Shown in pieces: positions 25,816 through 34,776 of a DNA stretch of 64,000 bases. The notes under the pieces are model-generated. The model searched no databases, was not told the DNA's origin, and saw only the letters and a list, made by a program, of their open reading frames with translations. This DNA comes from Alistipes putredinis DSM 17216. Its GTDB lineage: Bacteria > Bacteroidota > Bacteroidia > Bacteroidales > Rikenellaceae. Position 1 is the first letter of the stretch; each line of letters starts with the position of its first letter. The stretch spans positions 248,001-312,000 of the forward strand of contig NZ_DS499580.1 in NCBI RefSeq assembly GCF_000154465.1, read 5' to 3'. The translations under genes were made by a program, and so were the position numbers.

Positions 25816-27762
25816 ATGGCTTTCAAATTAGATTCAAAAATACCCGCCGGGGAACTCGCGCAAAAGTGGAGCAACCACAAGGCGGCGATCAAGGTAGTAA
25901 GCCCTGCCAACAAACGCAAACTGGATATTATCGTCGTAGGTACGGGCCTGGGCGGTGCCTCCGCAGCCGCTTCGCTCGGCGAACTGGGATACAACGTGAA
26001 GGTTTTCTGCATCCAGGACTCTCCGCGCCGTGCGCATTCGATCGCGGCGCAGGGCGGTATCAATGCGGCCAAGAACTACCGCAACGACAACGATTCGATC
26101 TACCGGCTGTTCTACGATACGATCAAAGGCGGCGACTACCGCGCCCGTGAAGCCAATGTTTACCGCATGGCCGAAGTTTCGAACTGCATCATCGACCAGT
26201 GCGTCGGCCAGGGCGTTCCGTTCGCACGCGAGTACGGCGGTATGCTGGACAACCGTTCGTTCGGCGGTGCGCAGGTTTCGCGTACGTTCTATGCCCGCGG
26301 CCAAACCGGCCAGCAGTTGCTGCTGGGAGCTTATGCCGCACTCAACAAGGAGATCGCTGCCGGTTCGGTGAAGAGTTATCCCCGTCACGAGATGCTCGAC
26401 ATCGTGATCGAAGACGGCGAGGCGAGAGGTATCATCGCACGCAATCTGGTGACGGGCGAATTGGAGCGTTTCGGCGCACACGCCGTAGTGATCGCTTCGG
26501 GCGGTTACGGCAACGTGTTCTTCCTTTCGACCAACGCGATGGCTTCGAACGGTTCGGCCGCTTTCCAGTGCTACCGCAAGGGTGCCGGCTTCGCGAATCC
26601 CTGTTTCACGCAGATCCACCCGACCTGTATTCCGGTGCACGGGGATCAGCAGTCGAAGCTGACCCTAATGTCGGAGTCGCTGCGTAACGACGGCCGTATC
26701 TGGGTTCCCAAAAAGATCGAGGATGTGAAAGCCCTCCGTTCGGGTGCCAAGAAACCTTCGGATATTGCCGAAGAGGACCGTGACTACTACCTGGAGCGCC
26801 GTTATCCGGCCTTCGGTAACCTCGTGCCGCGCGACGTGGCGTCGCGTGCCGCCAAAGAGCGTTGCGACGCGGGCTTCGGCGTGAACGAAACGGGACTGGC
26901 CGTGTTCCTCGATTTCAAGACCGCGATCGAGCGTCTGGGCAAGGATGTCATCAAGCAGCGTTACGGCAACCTGTTCGACATGTACGAGGAGATCACCGAC
27001 GTAAATCCCTACGAACAGCCGATGCAGATCTTCCCTGCCGTACACTATACGATGGGCGGTATCTGGGTCGATTACAACCTGATGACTACGATCCCGGGTC
27101 TCTACGCCATCGGTGAGGCCAACTTCTCGGATCACGGCGCCAACCGCCTGGGTGCTTCGGCGCTGATGCAGGGTCTGGCGGACGGTTATTTCGTGCTGCC
27201 TTATACGATCGGCGACTACCTGTCGCACAAGATCCAGGCTCCGAAGGTAAAGACCGATACCAAGGCCTTCGACGAGGCAGAGAAAGGGGTGAAGGATAAG
27301 ATTTCGAAGTTGCTTTCCATCAACGGCAAACAGTCGGTGGACGATATTCACAAGAAATTGGGACACATCATGTGGGAGAACGTCGGCATGGCGCGTTCGA
27401 AGGAGTCGCTCGAGAAGGCGATCGTCGAGATCCAGGCGCTGCGCAAGGAGTTCTGGAAGGATGTGAAGGTCGTAGGCAAGGCGAACGAGTTCAACGTCGA
27501 GTTGGAGAAGGCGCTGCGTCTGGCCGATTTCCTGGAGCTGGGCGAGCTGATGGCACGCGACGCGCTGAACCGCGAGGAGTCGTGCGGCGGACATTTCCGC
27601 GTCGAGCATCAGACCGAAGAGGGCGAGGCCAAACGCGACGACGAGCACTTCGTATATGCCGCCGTGTGGGAGTACAAGGGCGAGAACGAAGCGCCGGAGC
27701 TCACGAAGGAGCCGCTGAACTTCGAGTTCGTACACCCCGCACAGCGTAACTACAAGGACTAA
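25816..27762 (+). CDS. sdhA: Succinate dehydrogenase/fumarate reductase flavoprotein subunit
   Basis: The 648-aa protein carries an FAD-binding Rossmann start ([22 protein letters not shown], about residues 36-57), the flavinylation region [17 protein letters not shown] with its His, the HPTCIP substrate region and the catalytic-Arg region. [17 protein letters not shown] closes the FAD domain. A helical domain and a C-terminal capping region follow. It interconverts fumarate and succinate. It lies 32 bases after sdhC and 38 before sdhB. The length fits the Bacteroides-type enzyme. Confidence 0.96.
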   Translation: MAFKLDSKIPAGELAQKWSNHKAAIKVVSPANKRKLDIIVVGTGLGGASAAASLGELGYNVKVFCIQDSPRRAHSIAAQGGINAAKNYRNDNDSIYRLFYDTIKGGDYRAREANVYRMAEVSNCIIDQCVGQGVPFAREYGGMLDNRSFGGAQVSRTFYARGQTGQQLLLGAYAALNKEIAAGSVKSYPRHEMLDIVIEDGEARGIIARNLVTGELERFGAHAVVIASGGYGNVFFLSTNAMASNGSAAFQCYRKGAGFANPCFTQIHPTCIPVHGDQQSKLTLMSESLRNDGRIWVPKKIEDVKALRSGAKKPSDIAEEDRDYYLERRYPAFGNLVPRDVASRAAKERCDAGFGVNETGLAVFLDFKTAIERLGKDVIKQRYGNLFDMYEEITDVNPYEQPMQIFPAVHYTMGGIWVDYNLMTTIPGLYAIGEANFSDHGANRLGASALMQGLADGYFVLPYTIGDYLSHKIQAPKVKTDTKAFDEAEKGVKDKISKLLSINGKQSVDDIHKKLGHIMWENVGMARSKESLEKAIVEIQALRKEFWKDVKVVGKANEFNVELEKALRLADFLELGELMARDALNREESCGGHFRVEHQTEEGEAKRDDEHFVYAAVWEYKGENEAPELTKEPLNFEFVHPAQRNYKD

Positions 27763-27800
27763 TTCTTCTGTCGTCTAACTTTAATACACAATTTGAAACT

Positions 27801-28544
27801 ATGAATTTCACGTTAAAGATATGGCGCCAGAAAGACGCCAAGGCAAAAGGGGCATTCGAAACCTACAAAGTCGAGAACATCTCCGCCGACACCTCGTTTC
27901 TCGAGATGCTGGATATTCTGAACAACAACCTGATCCACGAGGGCAAGGAGCCCGTGGCGTTCGACCACGACTGCCGCGAGGGTATCTGCGGTATGTGCTC
28001 GCTGCACATCGACGGCCGTGCGCACGGCCCGGGCGACGGCGCCACGACCTGCCAGATTTACATGCGCCGTTTCAAAGACGGGGCGACGATCGTCATCGAG
28101 CCCTGGCGTTCGGCGGCTTTCCCCGTAATCAAGGACCTCGTGGTGGATCGCAGTGCCTACGATAAGATTCTTCAGGCCGGCGGCTTCATCTCGGTCCGTA
28201 CGAATGCCGTGCAGGATGCCAACAACATTCCCATCCCGAAGGCCGATGCCGACGTTGCGATGGATGCCGCTGCCTGCATCGGTTGCGGTGCCTGCGCTGC
28301 GACCTGTAAGAACGGCTCGGCGATGCTTTTCGTCGCCGCCCGTGTGTCGTCGCTCGCGAAACTGCCGCAGGGACGTGTCGAGGGTGCCCGCCGCGCCAAG
28401 GCGATGGTGGCCAAGATGGACGAACTGGGCTTCGGTAACTGTACCAATACGGGAGCTTGCCAGGCCGAGTGTCCGAAGATGATTTCGATTTCGCACATCG
28501 CCCGTCTGAACCGGGAGTTCCTCTCGGCGAAGTTCGAGGACTAA
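27801..28544 (+). CDS. sdhB: Succinate dehydrogenase/fumarate reductase iron-sulfur subunit
   Basis: The 247-aa protein has the [2Fe-2S] plant-ferredoxin motif ([16 protein letters not shown], then a Cys in ATTCQIY). Two cysteine clusters in the C-terminal half ([14 protein letters not shown] and [13 protein letters not shown]) bind the [4Fe-4S] and [3Fe-4S] centres. It wires SdhA to the cytochrome b anchor. It ends the sdhCAB operon, with a strong terminator 18 bases downstream. Confidence 0.96.
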   Translation: MNFTLKIWRQKDAKAKGAFETYKVENISADTSFLEMLDILNNNLIHEGKEPVAFDHDCREGICGMCSLHIDGRAHGPGDGATTCQIYMRRFKDGATIVIEPWRSAAFPVIKDLVVDRSAYDKILQAGGFISVRTNAVQDANNIPIPKADADVAMDAAACIGCGACAATCKNGSAMLFVAARVSSLAKLPQGRVEGARRAKAMVAKMDELGFGNCTNTGACQAECPKMISISHIARLNREFLSAKFED

Positions 28545-28561
28545 TCGTTTGAAGAATAGAT

Positions 28562-28598
28562 GCAAACAAGCCCGGAGCGAAACTCCGGGCTTGTTTGC
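28562..28598 (+). terminator. Terminator of sdhCAB
   Basis: A 16-bp perfect stem (GCAAACAAGCCCGGAG with CTCCGGGCTTGTTTGC) with loop CGAAA lies just after sdhB. Confidence 0.85.
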
Positions 28599-28816
28599 GT
28601 ATGGCGGGATCCGAAACTCGCCGAAATTGCGGGGCTGCGGCTGATTTACGCTGTTCGCCTTTCCGGTCGTTGCAGCAAGGAGGCCCGCCGGGAGATTGCC
28701 GGCTGGCGATTCGGCCGGATTCGAGGTCGGGGTTGAAAATATGGGGCATAACGACCTTTATGCCCCATTCCGAACCGGTCGTTGTCGCCGCCGGAGCCGA
28801 GAATCTGTTTTCCTTC

Positions 28817-29101
28817 CTACTTTTTTATGTAGCTCTTCAACGCTTCGACGTACTCCTCGAAAGCATCCACGCCTGTCGGGGTAATGCGGCAGAGCGTGCG
28901 GGGCATTTTTCCCCGAAAGGTCTTTTCGACCGTGATGTAGCCGGCTTTTTGCAGTTTGTCGATCTGTACGCTCAGGTTGCCCGCCGAAGCTCCCGTCTGT
29001 TCCCGGATGAAAACGAAGTCGGCCTCTTCGACCCCGAGGAGGATCGACATTACCGCCAGGCGCAGTTCCGAGTGCAGCAGGGGATTCAGTTCCTTGAACA
29101 T
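28817..29101 (-). CDS. Small winged-helix transcriptional regulator
   Basis: The 94-aa protein is a single winged-helix DNA-binding domain (LHSELRLAVMSILLGVEEADFVFIREQTGASAGNLSVQ..., wing KTFRGKMPRTLCRITPTG), like the MarR/PadR-related one-domain regulators often encoded with small membrane proteins. It overlaps the upstream membrane-protein gene by 16 bases, so translation is coupled. It probably regulates its own operon; the ligand is unknown. Confidence 0.85.
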   Translation of the reverse strand: MFKELNPLLHSELRLAVMSILLGVEEADFVFIREQTGASAGNLSVQIDKLQKAGYITVEKTFRGKMPRTLCRITPTGVDAFEEYVEALKSYIKK

Positions 29102-29739
29102 CTTTTGTGCGATTGGTAGTTGATGATATGTCCCGGGACGACCATCATGATGAAAAATACGCCGGCAAAGATAAGGATTTCGTTGTTCAGGAGTCCGGCG
29201 GTTATCTCAATTCCGTCAGAAGTTGCGATTTTTTTCAGGAAATAGTCGTATAAAGGGAAGAGGACTGAAAGAGCCATACAGGTAAGTCCTGCGACGATGT
29301 ATATTTTCGAACGAACGATCATTCCGGTTGTTGCCGTTGCCGTAGCCATCACCAGTGTAATGAGTTCGAAAAGACTGTGTCGGTAGGAGAGTCCGTGAAA
29401 TAGCGAAAAGAGGAAGATCGGAATCAATGATAATGAGGATACTAACCAGACCTTGCCGACGATGCGGTCGATCTCCGTGCGGGGCTCCGTCGGCTTCTTG
29501 TCCGGGAACAACCGCATCAGCAGACAGCCGATGATGGGAATGAGAAACCAGGTGAAGCACCAGGCGGGATGGCATCCGGCGATGTTGAACCAGTAATTGA
29601 GCAGGGCGATCCCGACGGTCGTATAGCCCCATACGAGGAACGGGCGTCCCGCATGGTTTTCCAGCCGGTTGCGGGTGTTTTGAATCATGCGCGAGATGAG
29701 TTCCATACTCTCTCGTGTGTCTAATTTTCTCTCTTCCAT
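29086..29739 (-). CDS. Multi-pass membrane protein, unknown function
   Basis: From the ATG at 29739 the protein is 217 aa (MEERKLDTRESMELISRMI...). It has about six membrane helices (VWGYTTVGIALLNYWFNI, CFTWFLIPIIGCLLMRLF, VSSLSLIPIFLFSLFHG, LITLVMATATATTGMIV, IYIVAGLTCMALSVLFPLY, ILIFAGVFFIMMVVPG). No catalytic motif is visible. It is encoded between a 2TM-domain protein and a one-domain regulator, an arrangement I recall from Bacteroidetes stress-type loci. The frame stays open upstream to 29928 but that part is not protein-like. Confidence 0.7.
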   Translation of the reverse strand: MEERKLDTRESMELISRMIQNTRNRLENHAGRPFLVWGYTTVGIALLNYWFNIAGCHPAWCFTWFLIPIIGCLLMRLFPDKKPTEPRTEIDRIVGKVWLVSSLSLIPIFLFSLFHGLSYRHSLFELITLVMATATATTGMIVRSKIYIVAGLTCMALSVLFPLYDYFLKKIATSDGIEITAGLLNNEILIFAGVFFIMMVVPGHIINYQSHKRCSRN

Positions 29740-29924
29740 ACGCAGTGAGTTTTGATGATTATATATTTTAGCATGCCGCTTTTTTCTTTGCAGATTCGGG
29801 TATCCGTTCGTTGGCAGCCGTTTTTGACTGTGTTTACAAGGCATCCCTCGCCCCGAATGATTTCGGGCTGTTGTCCGACCGTATCGGAAATCGAGTTTTT
29901 TCGTGCGGTCCGACCGTCGGCGGA

Positions 29925-30152
29925 TCACTCCGCATCGTCATCGTCCGAGAGTTTTGTCAGGTGGAATATCAGATCCAGAATAAGACCGAGCCCCCAGCCT
30001 GCCATGACCCACAGCACCCACCAATAGTGGGGCGTCGTGAGGGCATTGACTCCGGCCAGAAATGCACAAATTACTGCGTATGTTATCCATTCCCGGATGA
30101 GCCGGCGCTTTCTGCGTGCGGCTTTCGCATCGATTTTTCGAGTTGTTTCCAT
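29925..30152 (-). CDS. 2TM-domain small membrane protein
   Basis: The 75-aa protein has a basic N-terminus (KAARRKRRLIREW) and two membrane helices (ITYAVICAFLAGVNAL, WWVLWVMAGWGLGLILDLIF) with an acidic tail (KLSDDDDAE). This is the pattern of the 2TM domain family in Bacteroidetes, whose members are often fused to or encoded with regulators. It leads the operon that continues with the membrane protein and winged-helix regulator. Confidence 0.75.
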   Translation of the reverse strand: METTRKIDAKAARRKRRLIREWITYAVICAFLAGVNALTTPHYWWVLWVMAGWGLGLILDLIFHLTKLSDDDDAE

Positions 30153-30176
30153 AGCTTTCGGTTTTTGTTGGTATTA

Positions 30177-30208
30177 CAAATATAAACTACTTTATTTTAT
30201 AAACCAAA
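30177..30208 (-). promoter_or_regulatory. Promoter of the 2TM/regulator operon
   Basis: On the minus strand TTTG, a 20-base spacer and TATATTTG match the consensus exactly, 25 bases upstream of the 2TM gene. Confidence 0.75.
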
Positions 30209-30653
30209 TAAAATGCCTGAAAAATTGAAATTTTACGATGATTCGGGGCAGGGGGCGTTGAGGATGAAATGTACGGGGTAGGCCGAAAGGCTTTACCGAG
30301 ATCTGTTAAATTATGGTATTATATGCGACCGTTTTTTTTGAATTCGGCGGTAGCCGCAATTTTGCGGGCCGTTATTCGATGCCGGGTTCACCCTGAACTT
30401 TTTTCTTGGGAGGGCGCGAGAAACGTCCGAGCATTGTCGGTCAGATTCGGATCGGAGGGCAGTATATTGATTGAGATATATCTTTCGTGGCCCTTTATTC
30501 GACGGTTGCAGCGTCGAATCCGAAGGGACGTTTATTCGCGGGCTTGTGGCCGCGTTTATAATTCGCCCCTTGCCTGCATCCTTTTCCCGGAGGGGATTTG
30601 GGGTGCTGTGCTTTCGAAGAGGTACATTAAAGTATATAATCGCGCCGCATACT
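30209..30653. other. Non-coding stretch between the 2TM operon promoter and zupT
   Basis: No convincing gene is seen. A plus-strand frame at 30269-30676 has Arg/Ser-rich composition with no family resemblance. A small hairpin (GGTAGGCC GAAA GGCTTTACC, about 30276-30297) followed some way on by a T-run is the only structure noted. Confidence 0.4.
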
Positions 30654-31454
30654 TTATCCGAGCAGGATCAGGCTGAGGGCCATGATCGCCATGCCGCTCA
30701 TCACGCCGTAGATCGAGATGTGGGCTTCGCCGTATTCGCGGGCGGCCGGCAGCAGTTCGTCGATTGAGATGAAAACCATGATTCCGGCGACGCCTGCCAG
30801 GATGCAGCCCATCATGACGGGAGACATGAACGGCATGAGGATAAAATAGGCGAGCAGGGCGCCGACCGGCTCTGCCAAACCCGATAGGAGCGAATAGCGG
30901 AAGGCTTTCATCCGGTCGCCGGTGGCGTAAAAGACGGGGATCGAAACCGCGATACCTTCGGGTATGTTGTGTATGGCAATGGCGACGGCGATGGCGATAC
31001 CCAGCGTGGGATTTTCGACGGCGGTGGCGAAGGTGGCGATGCCTTCCGGGAAGTTGTGGATGCCGATAGCCAGGGCGGTCATCAGTCCCATGCGCATCAG
31101 TTTGGCATTTTTCGGTTTCTTCTCCAGCTCTTCGATCATATGGGCTTCGTGCGGGTTCTCGACCGAAGGCACCAGCCGGTCGATGACGCCGATCAGCAGT
31201 ACGCCGCCGAAAAAGGCCAGGGTCGTAATACCCATCCCGGTTTGGGGTCCGTAGATGGCTCCGATAGCCTCCCGTGCCTGTTGGAACAGTTCGACGAACG
31301 AAACGTAGATCATCACGCCGCCCGACAGTCCCAACGAGAACGAAAGCAGTCGCTTGTTGGTACGGTGAGCGAAAAGGGCTATTGTGCTGCCGATACCGGT
31401 TGCCAGGCCGGCGCCAAGGGTGAGCATCAGGGGTACAAAAAGAGTGTGAGCCAT
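30654..31454 (-). CDS. zupT: ZIP-family divalent metal transporter
   Basis: The 266-aa protein has eight membrane helices and the two ZIP metal-binding helices HNFPEG (near residue 134) and HNIPEG (near 162), the latter in helix 5. SFVELF and a His/Glu-rich cytoplasmic loop (ENPHEAHMIEELEKKPK) after helix 3 fit the ZupT group. It imports zinc and probably iron or manganese across the inner membrane. It is a single gene with its own strong promoter. Confidence 0.93.
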   Translation of the reverse strand: MAHTLFVPLMLTLGAGLATGIGSTIALFAHRTNKRLLSFSLGLSGGVMIYVSFVELFQQAREAIGAIYGPQTGMGITTLAFFGGVLLIGVIDRLVPSVENPHEAHMIEELEKKPKNAKLMRMGLMTALAIGIHNFPEGIATFATAVENPTLGIAIAVAIAIHNIPEGIAVSIPVFYATGDRMKAFRYSLLSGLAEPVGALLAYFILMPFMSPVMMGCILAGVAGIMVFISIDELLPAAREYGEAHISIYGVMSGMAIMALSLILLG

Positions 31455-31483
31455 CTCGAATACTGTTTTTCAGTTGGTCTTTG

Positions 31484-31515
31484 CAAAGATAGTGCAAGCC
31501 GAAAGCTGTGTCAAA
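31484..31515 (-). promoter_or_regulatory. Promoter of zupT
   Basis: On the minus strand TTTG (31512-31515), a 20-base spacer and TATCTTTG (31484-31491) match the consensus exactly, 29 bases upstream of zupT. Confidence 0.8.
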
Positions 31516-32331
31516 TTTATTTGGATGCAACCGAGGCGCCGCCTGTTTTCTGTAAAGATCGTGCACGCGGAAGCCGTTCGGTTTTGTCGGAAGCGGCCAG
31601 GGGCTGCCTATTTGCCGTAAAGTTAGTGAATTTTATCCTTTCTTTGCCGGAGAACATCGAATAAGGAGTGTGCGTTGTGTGAAAATCCCGTCGTATGGCG
31701 ATCGATTCACTACTTTCGGCAGGAGAAGATCACTATTCCCGGCGAGTCGCGTGTTTTCCCGATCCGGTCTTTTTTTGCGGCGCTTGAAAATATCGAGCGC
31801 AGTGCACGATGAAATTATTCTTGAAGAAATTTTATTTAATTTGTTGATAAGTAGTGTTATATGTATTTTTAGGGTGGAAGTGGACGATATTTTTCGGAAA
31901 AGATGGTGCGAATGGTGTAATAATTGTTACCTTTACCCAATAAACAAGGCAGGTTCATTCTGATCTTTATCTTCTTTGCATTTTCCCGGACCTATATCCC
32001 GTCCGGATTTTTCCATCGTTGAAATCGACCTTTGTAAACTTTCTTTGTTTAGGCAATTTCGCTTGAGTATGTCTGTCGCAGGCAGAAGAGAGCCGTTGCC
32101 GGGTTTTAACGATGTCCCGAAATTGAGATTATTTTTTTACTTGCATACGCCCGTTCTGACCGCCCTTTTTCAGCGTGGTTCGGGCAGATTGCGCTGTCGG
32201 GGAACAAGGTGTGCGTGACTGCGGTTTCGACCGGGAACAGGAAACTTCCTCGCTTCCGTTTTTCCGCTTCCGCACCGGATGCCTCCGCGACAGATGAAAA
32301 CTCCGTCGTACGACGGAATTATACGATGATT
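31516..32331. other. Long non-coding region upstream of the DEAD-box gene
   Basis: No protein-coding gene with family resemblance is seen in about 800 bases. The middle (about 31820-31970) is AT-rich and holds a TACCTTTA near 31930 that is one base off the -7 consensus. A terminator-like hairpin lies at 31986. The region may hold a long cold-responsive leader or a small RNA, but neither can be settled from sequence alone. Confidence 0.35.
31986..32012 (+). terminator. Terminator-like hairpin in the DEAD-box leader region
   Basis: CCGGAC pairs with GTCCGG across a nine-base loop and is followed by ATTTTT. It lies 320 bases upstream of the helicase start and could end a small RNA or attenuate the helicase message. 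Confidence 0.5.
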
Positions 32332-33507
32332 ATGACATTTAACGAATTGAAAATTACCGACCCTATTTTGAAGGCGATCGGTGAAAAAGGATACCTGGCT
32401 CCTACGCCCATTCAACAAAAGGGTATTCCCGTGGCGCTCGATGGGCGCGATATGCTGGGCATCGCCCAGACCGGGACGGGTAAGACGGCGGCGTTCGCCA
32501 TTCCGATCCTGCAGCATTTGAGCAGTGGGATGCAGGCAGAGCCGACCGACGTGCCGCGCCGCAACCGGCGGGGGCGGAATCATGGTCGGGAATACGGAGT
32601 GCGGCCGATCCGGGCCCTGATCCTGACCCCTACCCGGGAGTTGGCCGTGCAGATCGGCGACAGTTTTTCGGATTACGGAAAATATGTCGGTCTGAAGCAT
32701 CTGACGATTTTCGGCGGTGTGAAACAAGGCCCGCAGGTCGAGGCGCTTCGTGGCGGCGTGGATATTCTGATAGCTACGCCGGGGCGTCTGCACGATCTGA
32801 TCGGACAGAGGTTCGTCGAACTCGACGCGATTACGCATTTCGTGCTGGACGAAGCCGACCGGATGCTCGACATGGGATTCGTCGCCGACATCAAACGTCT
32901 GCTGCCGCTGCTGCCGAAGTCGCGCCAGACCCTCTTTTTTTCGGCGACGATGCCTGCGGACATAGTGGCGCTCTCGAAAAGTATGCTGACCGACCCCGTG
33001 CGGGTGGAGGTGACTCCGGTTGCGTCGGCGGTGGATGCGATCGATCAGCGGGTCTATTTCGTGGAGAAGCCGGAGAAGAAGAAACTGCTCGTATCTCTGC
33101 TCCGCGAGGAGGATAAGTCCGTTCTCGTCTTCTCCCGCACCAAACACGGAGCGGACAATATTTCGCGTCTGCTCTCCAAGTCGGGTATTCGAAGCGAGGC
33201 GATTCATGGCAACAAGTCGCAGAATCACCGCCAGCGCGTACTCACGGATTTCAAGTCCGGCAAGATCCGGGTGATGGTCGCTACGGACATCGCTGCCCGT
33301 GGCATCGACATCCGGGAACTGGAGATCGTCATCAATTACGATCTGCCGGATGTGCCGGAAACGTACGTACACCGTATCGGCCGCACCGGTCGTGCCGGAC
33401 ATTCCGGAACCGCCCTTACGTTCTGCACCCCGGACGAGCGGCCGCTTATGAAAGACATACAGCGGCTGACGGGCAAAAAACTCAATGCGGAAACATACCG
33501 TGCATAA
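32332..33507 (+). CDS. DEAD-box ATP-dependent RNA helicase (RhlE-like)
   Basis: From the ATG at 32332 (32326 is equally possible) the protein is 391 aa. All core motifs are visible: Q-motif PTPIQQKGIP, AQTGTGKT, PTRELAVQI, DEAD in VLDEADRMLDMGF, SATMP, then ATDIAARGIDI and HRIGRTGRAG. A basic insert (VPRRNRRGRNHGR) before PTREL and the lack of a long C-terminal tail fit the RhlE/CsdA-like group. It unwinds RNA in ribosome assembly or turnover. It is followed by a cold-shock-domain protein and an RRM protein, an apparent RNA-remodelling cluster. Confidence 0.93.
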   Translation: MTFNELKITDPILKAIGEKGYLAPTPIQQKGIPVALDGRDMLGIAQTGTGKTAAFAIPILQHLSSGMQAEPTDVPRRNRRGRNHGREYGVRPIRALILTPTRELAVQIGDSFSDYGKYVGLKHLTIFGGVKQGPQVEALRGGVDILIATPGRLHDLIGQRFVELDAITHFVLDEADRMLDMGFVADIKRLLPLLPKSRQTLFFSATMPADIVALSKSMLTDPVRVEVTPVASAVDAIDQRVYFVEKPEKKKLLVSLLREEDKSVLVFSRTKHGADNISRLLSKSGIRSEAIHGNKSQNHRQRVLTDFKSGKIRVMVATDIAARGIDIRELEIVINYDLPDVPETYVHRIGRTGRAGHSGTALTFCTPDERPLMKDIQRLTGKKLNAETYRA

Positions 33508-33527
33508 TAATCTTTAAGTTGAATTTA

Positions 33528-33968
33528 ATGGCAAAATCGCAAACATTCGGAAAAAGAGAGAACGAAAAGAAAAAGCAGGCCAAGCGCCTCGAAAAACAGA
33601 AACGCAGGGAAGAACGTCAGGCCGGAGGAAGCTCTTCGCTCGACGATATGATCGCCTATGTGGACGAGAACGGGAATATTACCGACACTCCGCCCCAGCT
33701 GCGGCCGAAAGTCGAGATCCAGCTCGAGGATATCGTGATAGCCACGCCTAAAAAGGAAGATATTGCGGCCGAACCGCTGAAAGGGCGTGTCGAGTATTTC
33801 AATACCGAGAAGGGGTACGGGTTTATCAAGGACCTGGCTTCGACGGAAAAATATTTTTTCCATATATCTTCGGCTCCCGAAGGGATCGGCGAGGGGCGGA
33901 TCGTCCTTTTCGAACTCATGCGGGGTACACGCGGTATGAATGCGGTGAAAATCGCATTTGCGCAATAA
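33528..33968 (+). CDS. Cold-shock-domain RNA-binding protein with basic N-terminal extension
   Basis: From the ATG at 33528 the protein is 146 aa. The first 35 residues are highly basic and helical (KRENEKKKQAKRLEKQKRRE). The C-terminal 65 residues are a cold-shock domain (GRVEYFNTEKGYGFIKDL, KYFFHIS, VLFELMRGTRGMNAVKI) with the RNP-like GYGFI and FFHI motifs. It binds single-stranded nucleic acid and may act as an RNA chaperone with the neighbouring helicase, 20 bases upstream. Confidence 0.88.
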   Translation: MAKSQTFGKRENEKKKQAKRLEKQKRREERQAGGSSSLDDMIAYVDENGNITDTPPQLRPKVEIQLEDIVIATPKKEDIAAEPLKGRVEYFNTEKGYGFIKDLASTEKYFFHISSAPEGIGEGRIVLFELMRGTRGMNAVKIAFAQ

Positions 33969-33997
33969 ACATTTATCCACAGTCAAAATAGAAAAAA

Positions 33998-34306
33998 ATG
34001 AACATTTACGTATCGAATTTGAACTTCCGCACCCGGGGCGAGAGTTTGCAGACTTTATTCGGGGAGTACGGAGAAGTATCTTCCGCCAACATCATCACCG
34101 ACCGCGAAACCGGCCGCTCGCGCGGCTTCGGTTTCGTCGAAATGCCGGACGAGTCGGCCGCACGGAACGCGATTAACGCGTTGAACGGTTTCGAGCTCGA
34201 CGAGCGGGCTATCAACGTCAATGAGGCCCGTCCGAAGACCGAGCGCAGCGACCGGGGTGGTTACGGCTCCAATCAGGGCGGCAGTTACGGGCGCAACCGG
34301 TATTGA
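33998..34306 (+). CDS. RRM-domain RNA-binding protein
   Basis: The 102-aa protein is one RNA-recognition motif (RNP2 IYVSNL at residues 3-8, RNP1 RGFGFVEM near 43-50) followed by a Gly/Arg/Tyr-rich tail (RGGYGSNQGGSYGRNRY). Such small RRM proteins are common in Bacteroidetes and are often cold-induced. It follows the cold-shock-domain gene by 29 bases and is closed by a hairpin. Confidence 0.92.
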   Translation: MNIYVSNLNFRTRGESLQTLFGEYGEVSSANIITDRETGRSRGFGFVEMPDESAARNAINALNGFELDERAINVNEARPKTERSDRGGYGSNQGGSYGRNRY

Positions 34307-34321
34307 TTCAGATCGGCCGGA

Positions 34322-34360
34322 AAGAGCGGGGAGGAGCGTTGAACGCCCCTCCCCGCTCTT
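34322..34360 (+). terminator. Terminator of the helicase/CSD/RRM cluster
   Basis: AAGAGCGGGGAGG pairs with CCTCCCCGCTCTT, extended by GCG/CGC near the loop, 15 bases after the RRM stop. The T-run is weak. Confidence 0.7.
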
Positions 34361-34528
34361 CGATAAGGCCGTGCTTTTTCCGGCGGGGGATGGGGCGGAG
34401 GTTTCCGGAGGAACGCTCGATGGCCGTCCGGTCGGGTGGACGGGCGTCGGAGCGCGGACCGAAACTTCTGCCGGGGCGTATCGTTCTGTCGTTGCAGGAT
34501 GCCGGCGAAATTTTTTGGCCGGGTTGTC

Positions 34529-34559
34529 TTGCCGAAACCGTAAATTATGCTTACCTTTG
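34529..34559 (+). promoter_or_regulatory. Promoter of the pyrimidine operon
   Basis: TTG, a 20-base spacer and TACCTTTG match the Bacteroidetes consensus. The predicted transcript would start around 34565, about 26 bases before the leader-peptide ATG. Confidence 0.75.
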
Positions 34560-34590
34560 CCCCTGATAACACCGGAACCCGATCAAGCCA

Positions 34591-34713
34591 ATGTTTAGTT
34601 TCATACCGAACGCATTTCAGGAGGCCCAGTACGTACGGCGCCGTCATTTCCGGGGTAATCATTCGGAAAATATTTCCAATTTTTATTATAATTTTTCCAA
34701 GTTATTAGGGTAG
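34591..34713 (+). CDS. Putative 40-aa leader peptide of the pyr attenuator
   Basis: An ATG at 34591 opens a 40-codon frame (MFSFIPNAFQEAQYV... SKLLG) whose TAG stop at 34711-34713 lies in the ascending arm of the terminator before pyrC. Codons 28-36 are U-rich (about 34665-34698: many TTT, TAT, AAT). This copies the logic of E. coli pyrBI. At low UTP, RNA polymerase pauses in the U-rich stretch, the translating ribosome closes up and sits on the terminator arm, and transcription continues. At high UTP the hairpin forms. The layout is seen in the sequence; the mechanism is inferred. Confidence 0.6.
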   Translation: MFSFIPNAFQEAQYVRRRHFRGNHSENISNFYYNFSKLLG

Positions 34714-34737
34714 CTGTCCAAGTTGCCCTATTTTTTT
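34706..34737 (+). terminator. Attenuator (intrinsic terminator) before pyrC
   Basis: TAGGGTAGCT (34706-34715) pairs with AGTTGCCCTA (34721-34730): ten pairs including two G-U, loop GTCCA. It is followed by seven T (34731-34737). It ends 39 bases before the pyrC start and holds the leader-peptide stop codon in its 5' arm. Confidence 0.8.
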
Positions 34738-34776
34738 GTGCACCCGCTGCGGCGAGGTGCGAAACGGTACAGCAAA

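Noticed and set aside
29216..29632. Second minus-strand frame inside the membrane-protein gene, considered as a frameshift
   Set aside because: The main frame is continuous with clear membrane helices, so no frameshift is needed.
30269..30676. 135-codon plus-strand frame upstream of zupT
   Set aside because: No start context, no family resemblance, overlaps the zupT end; likely chance.
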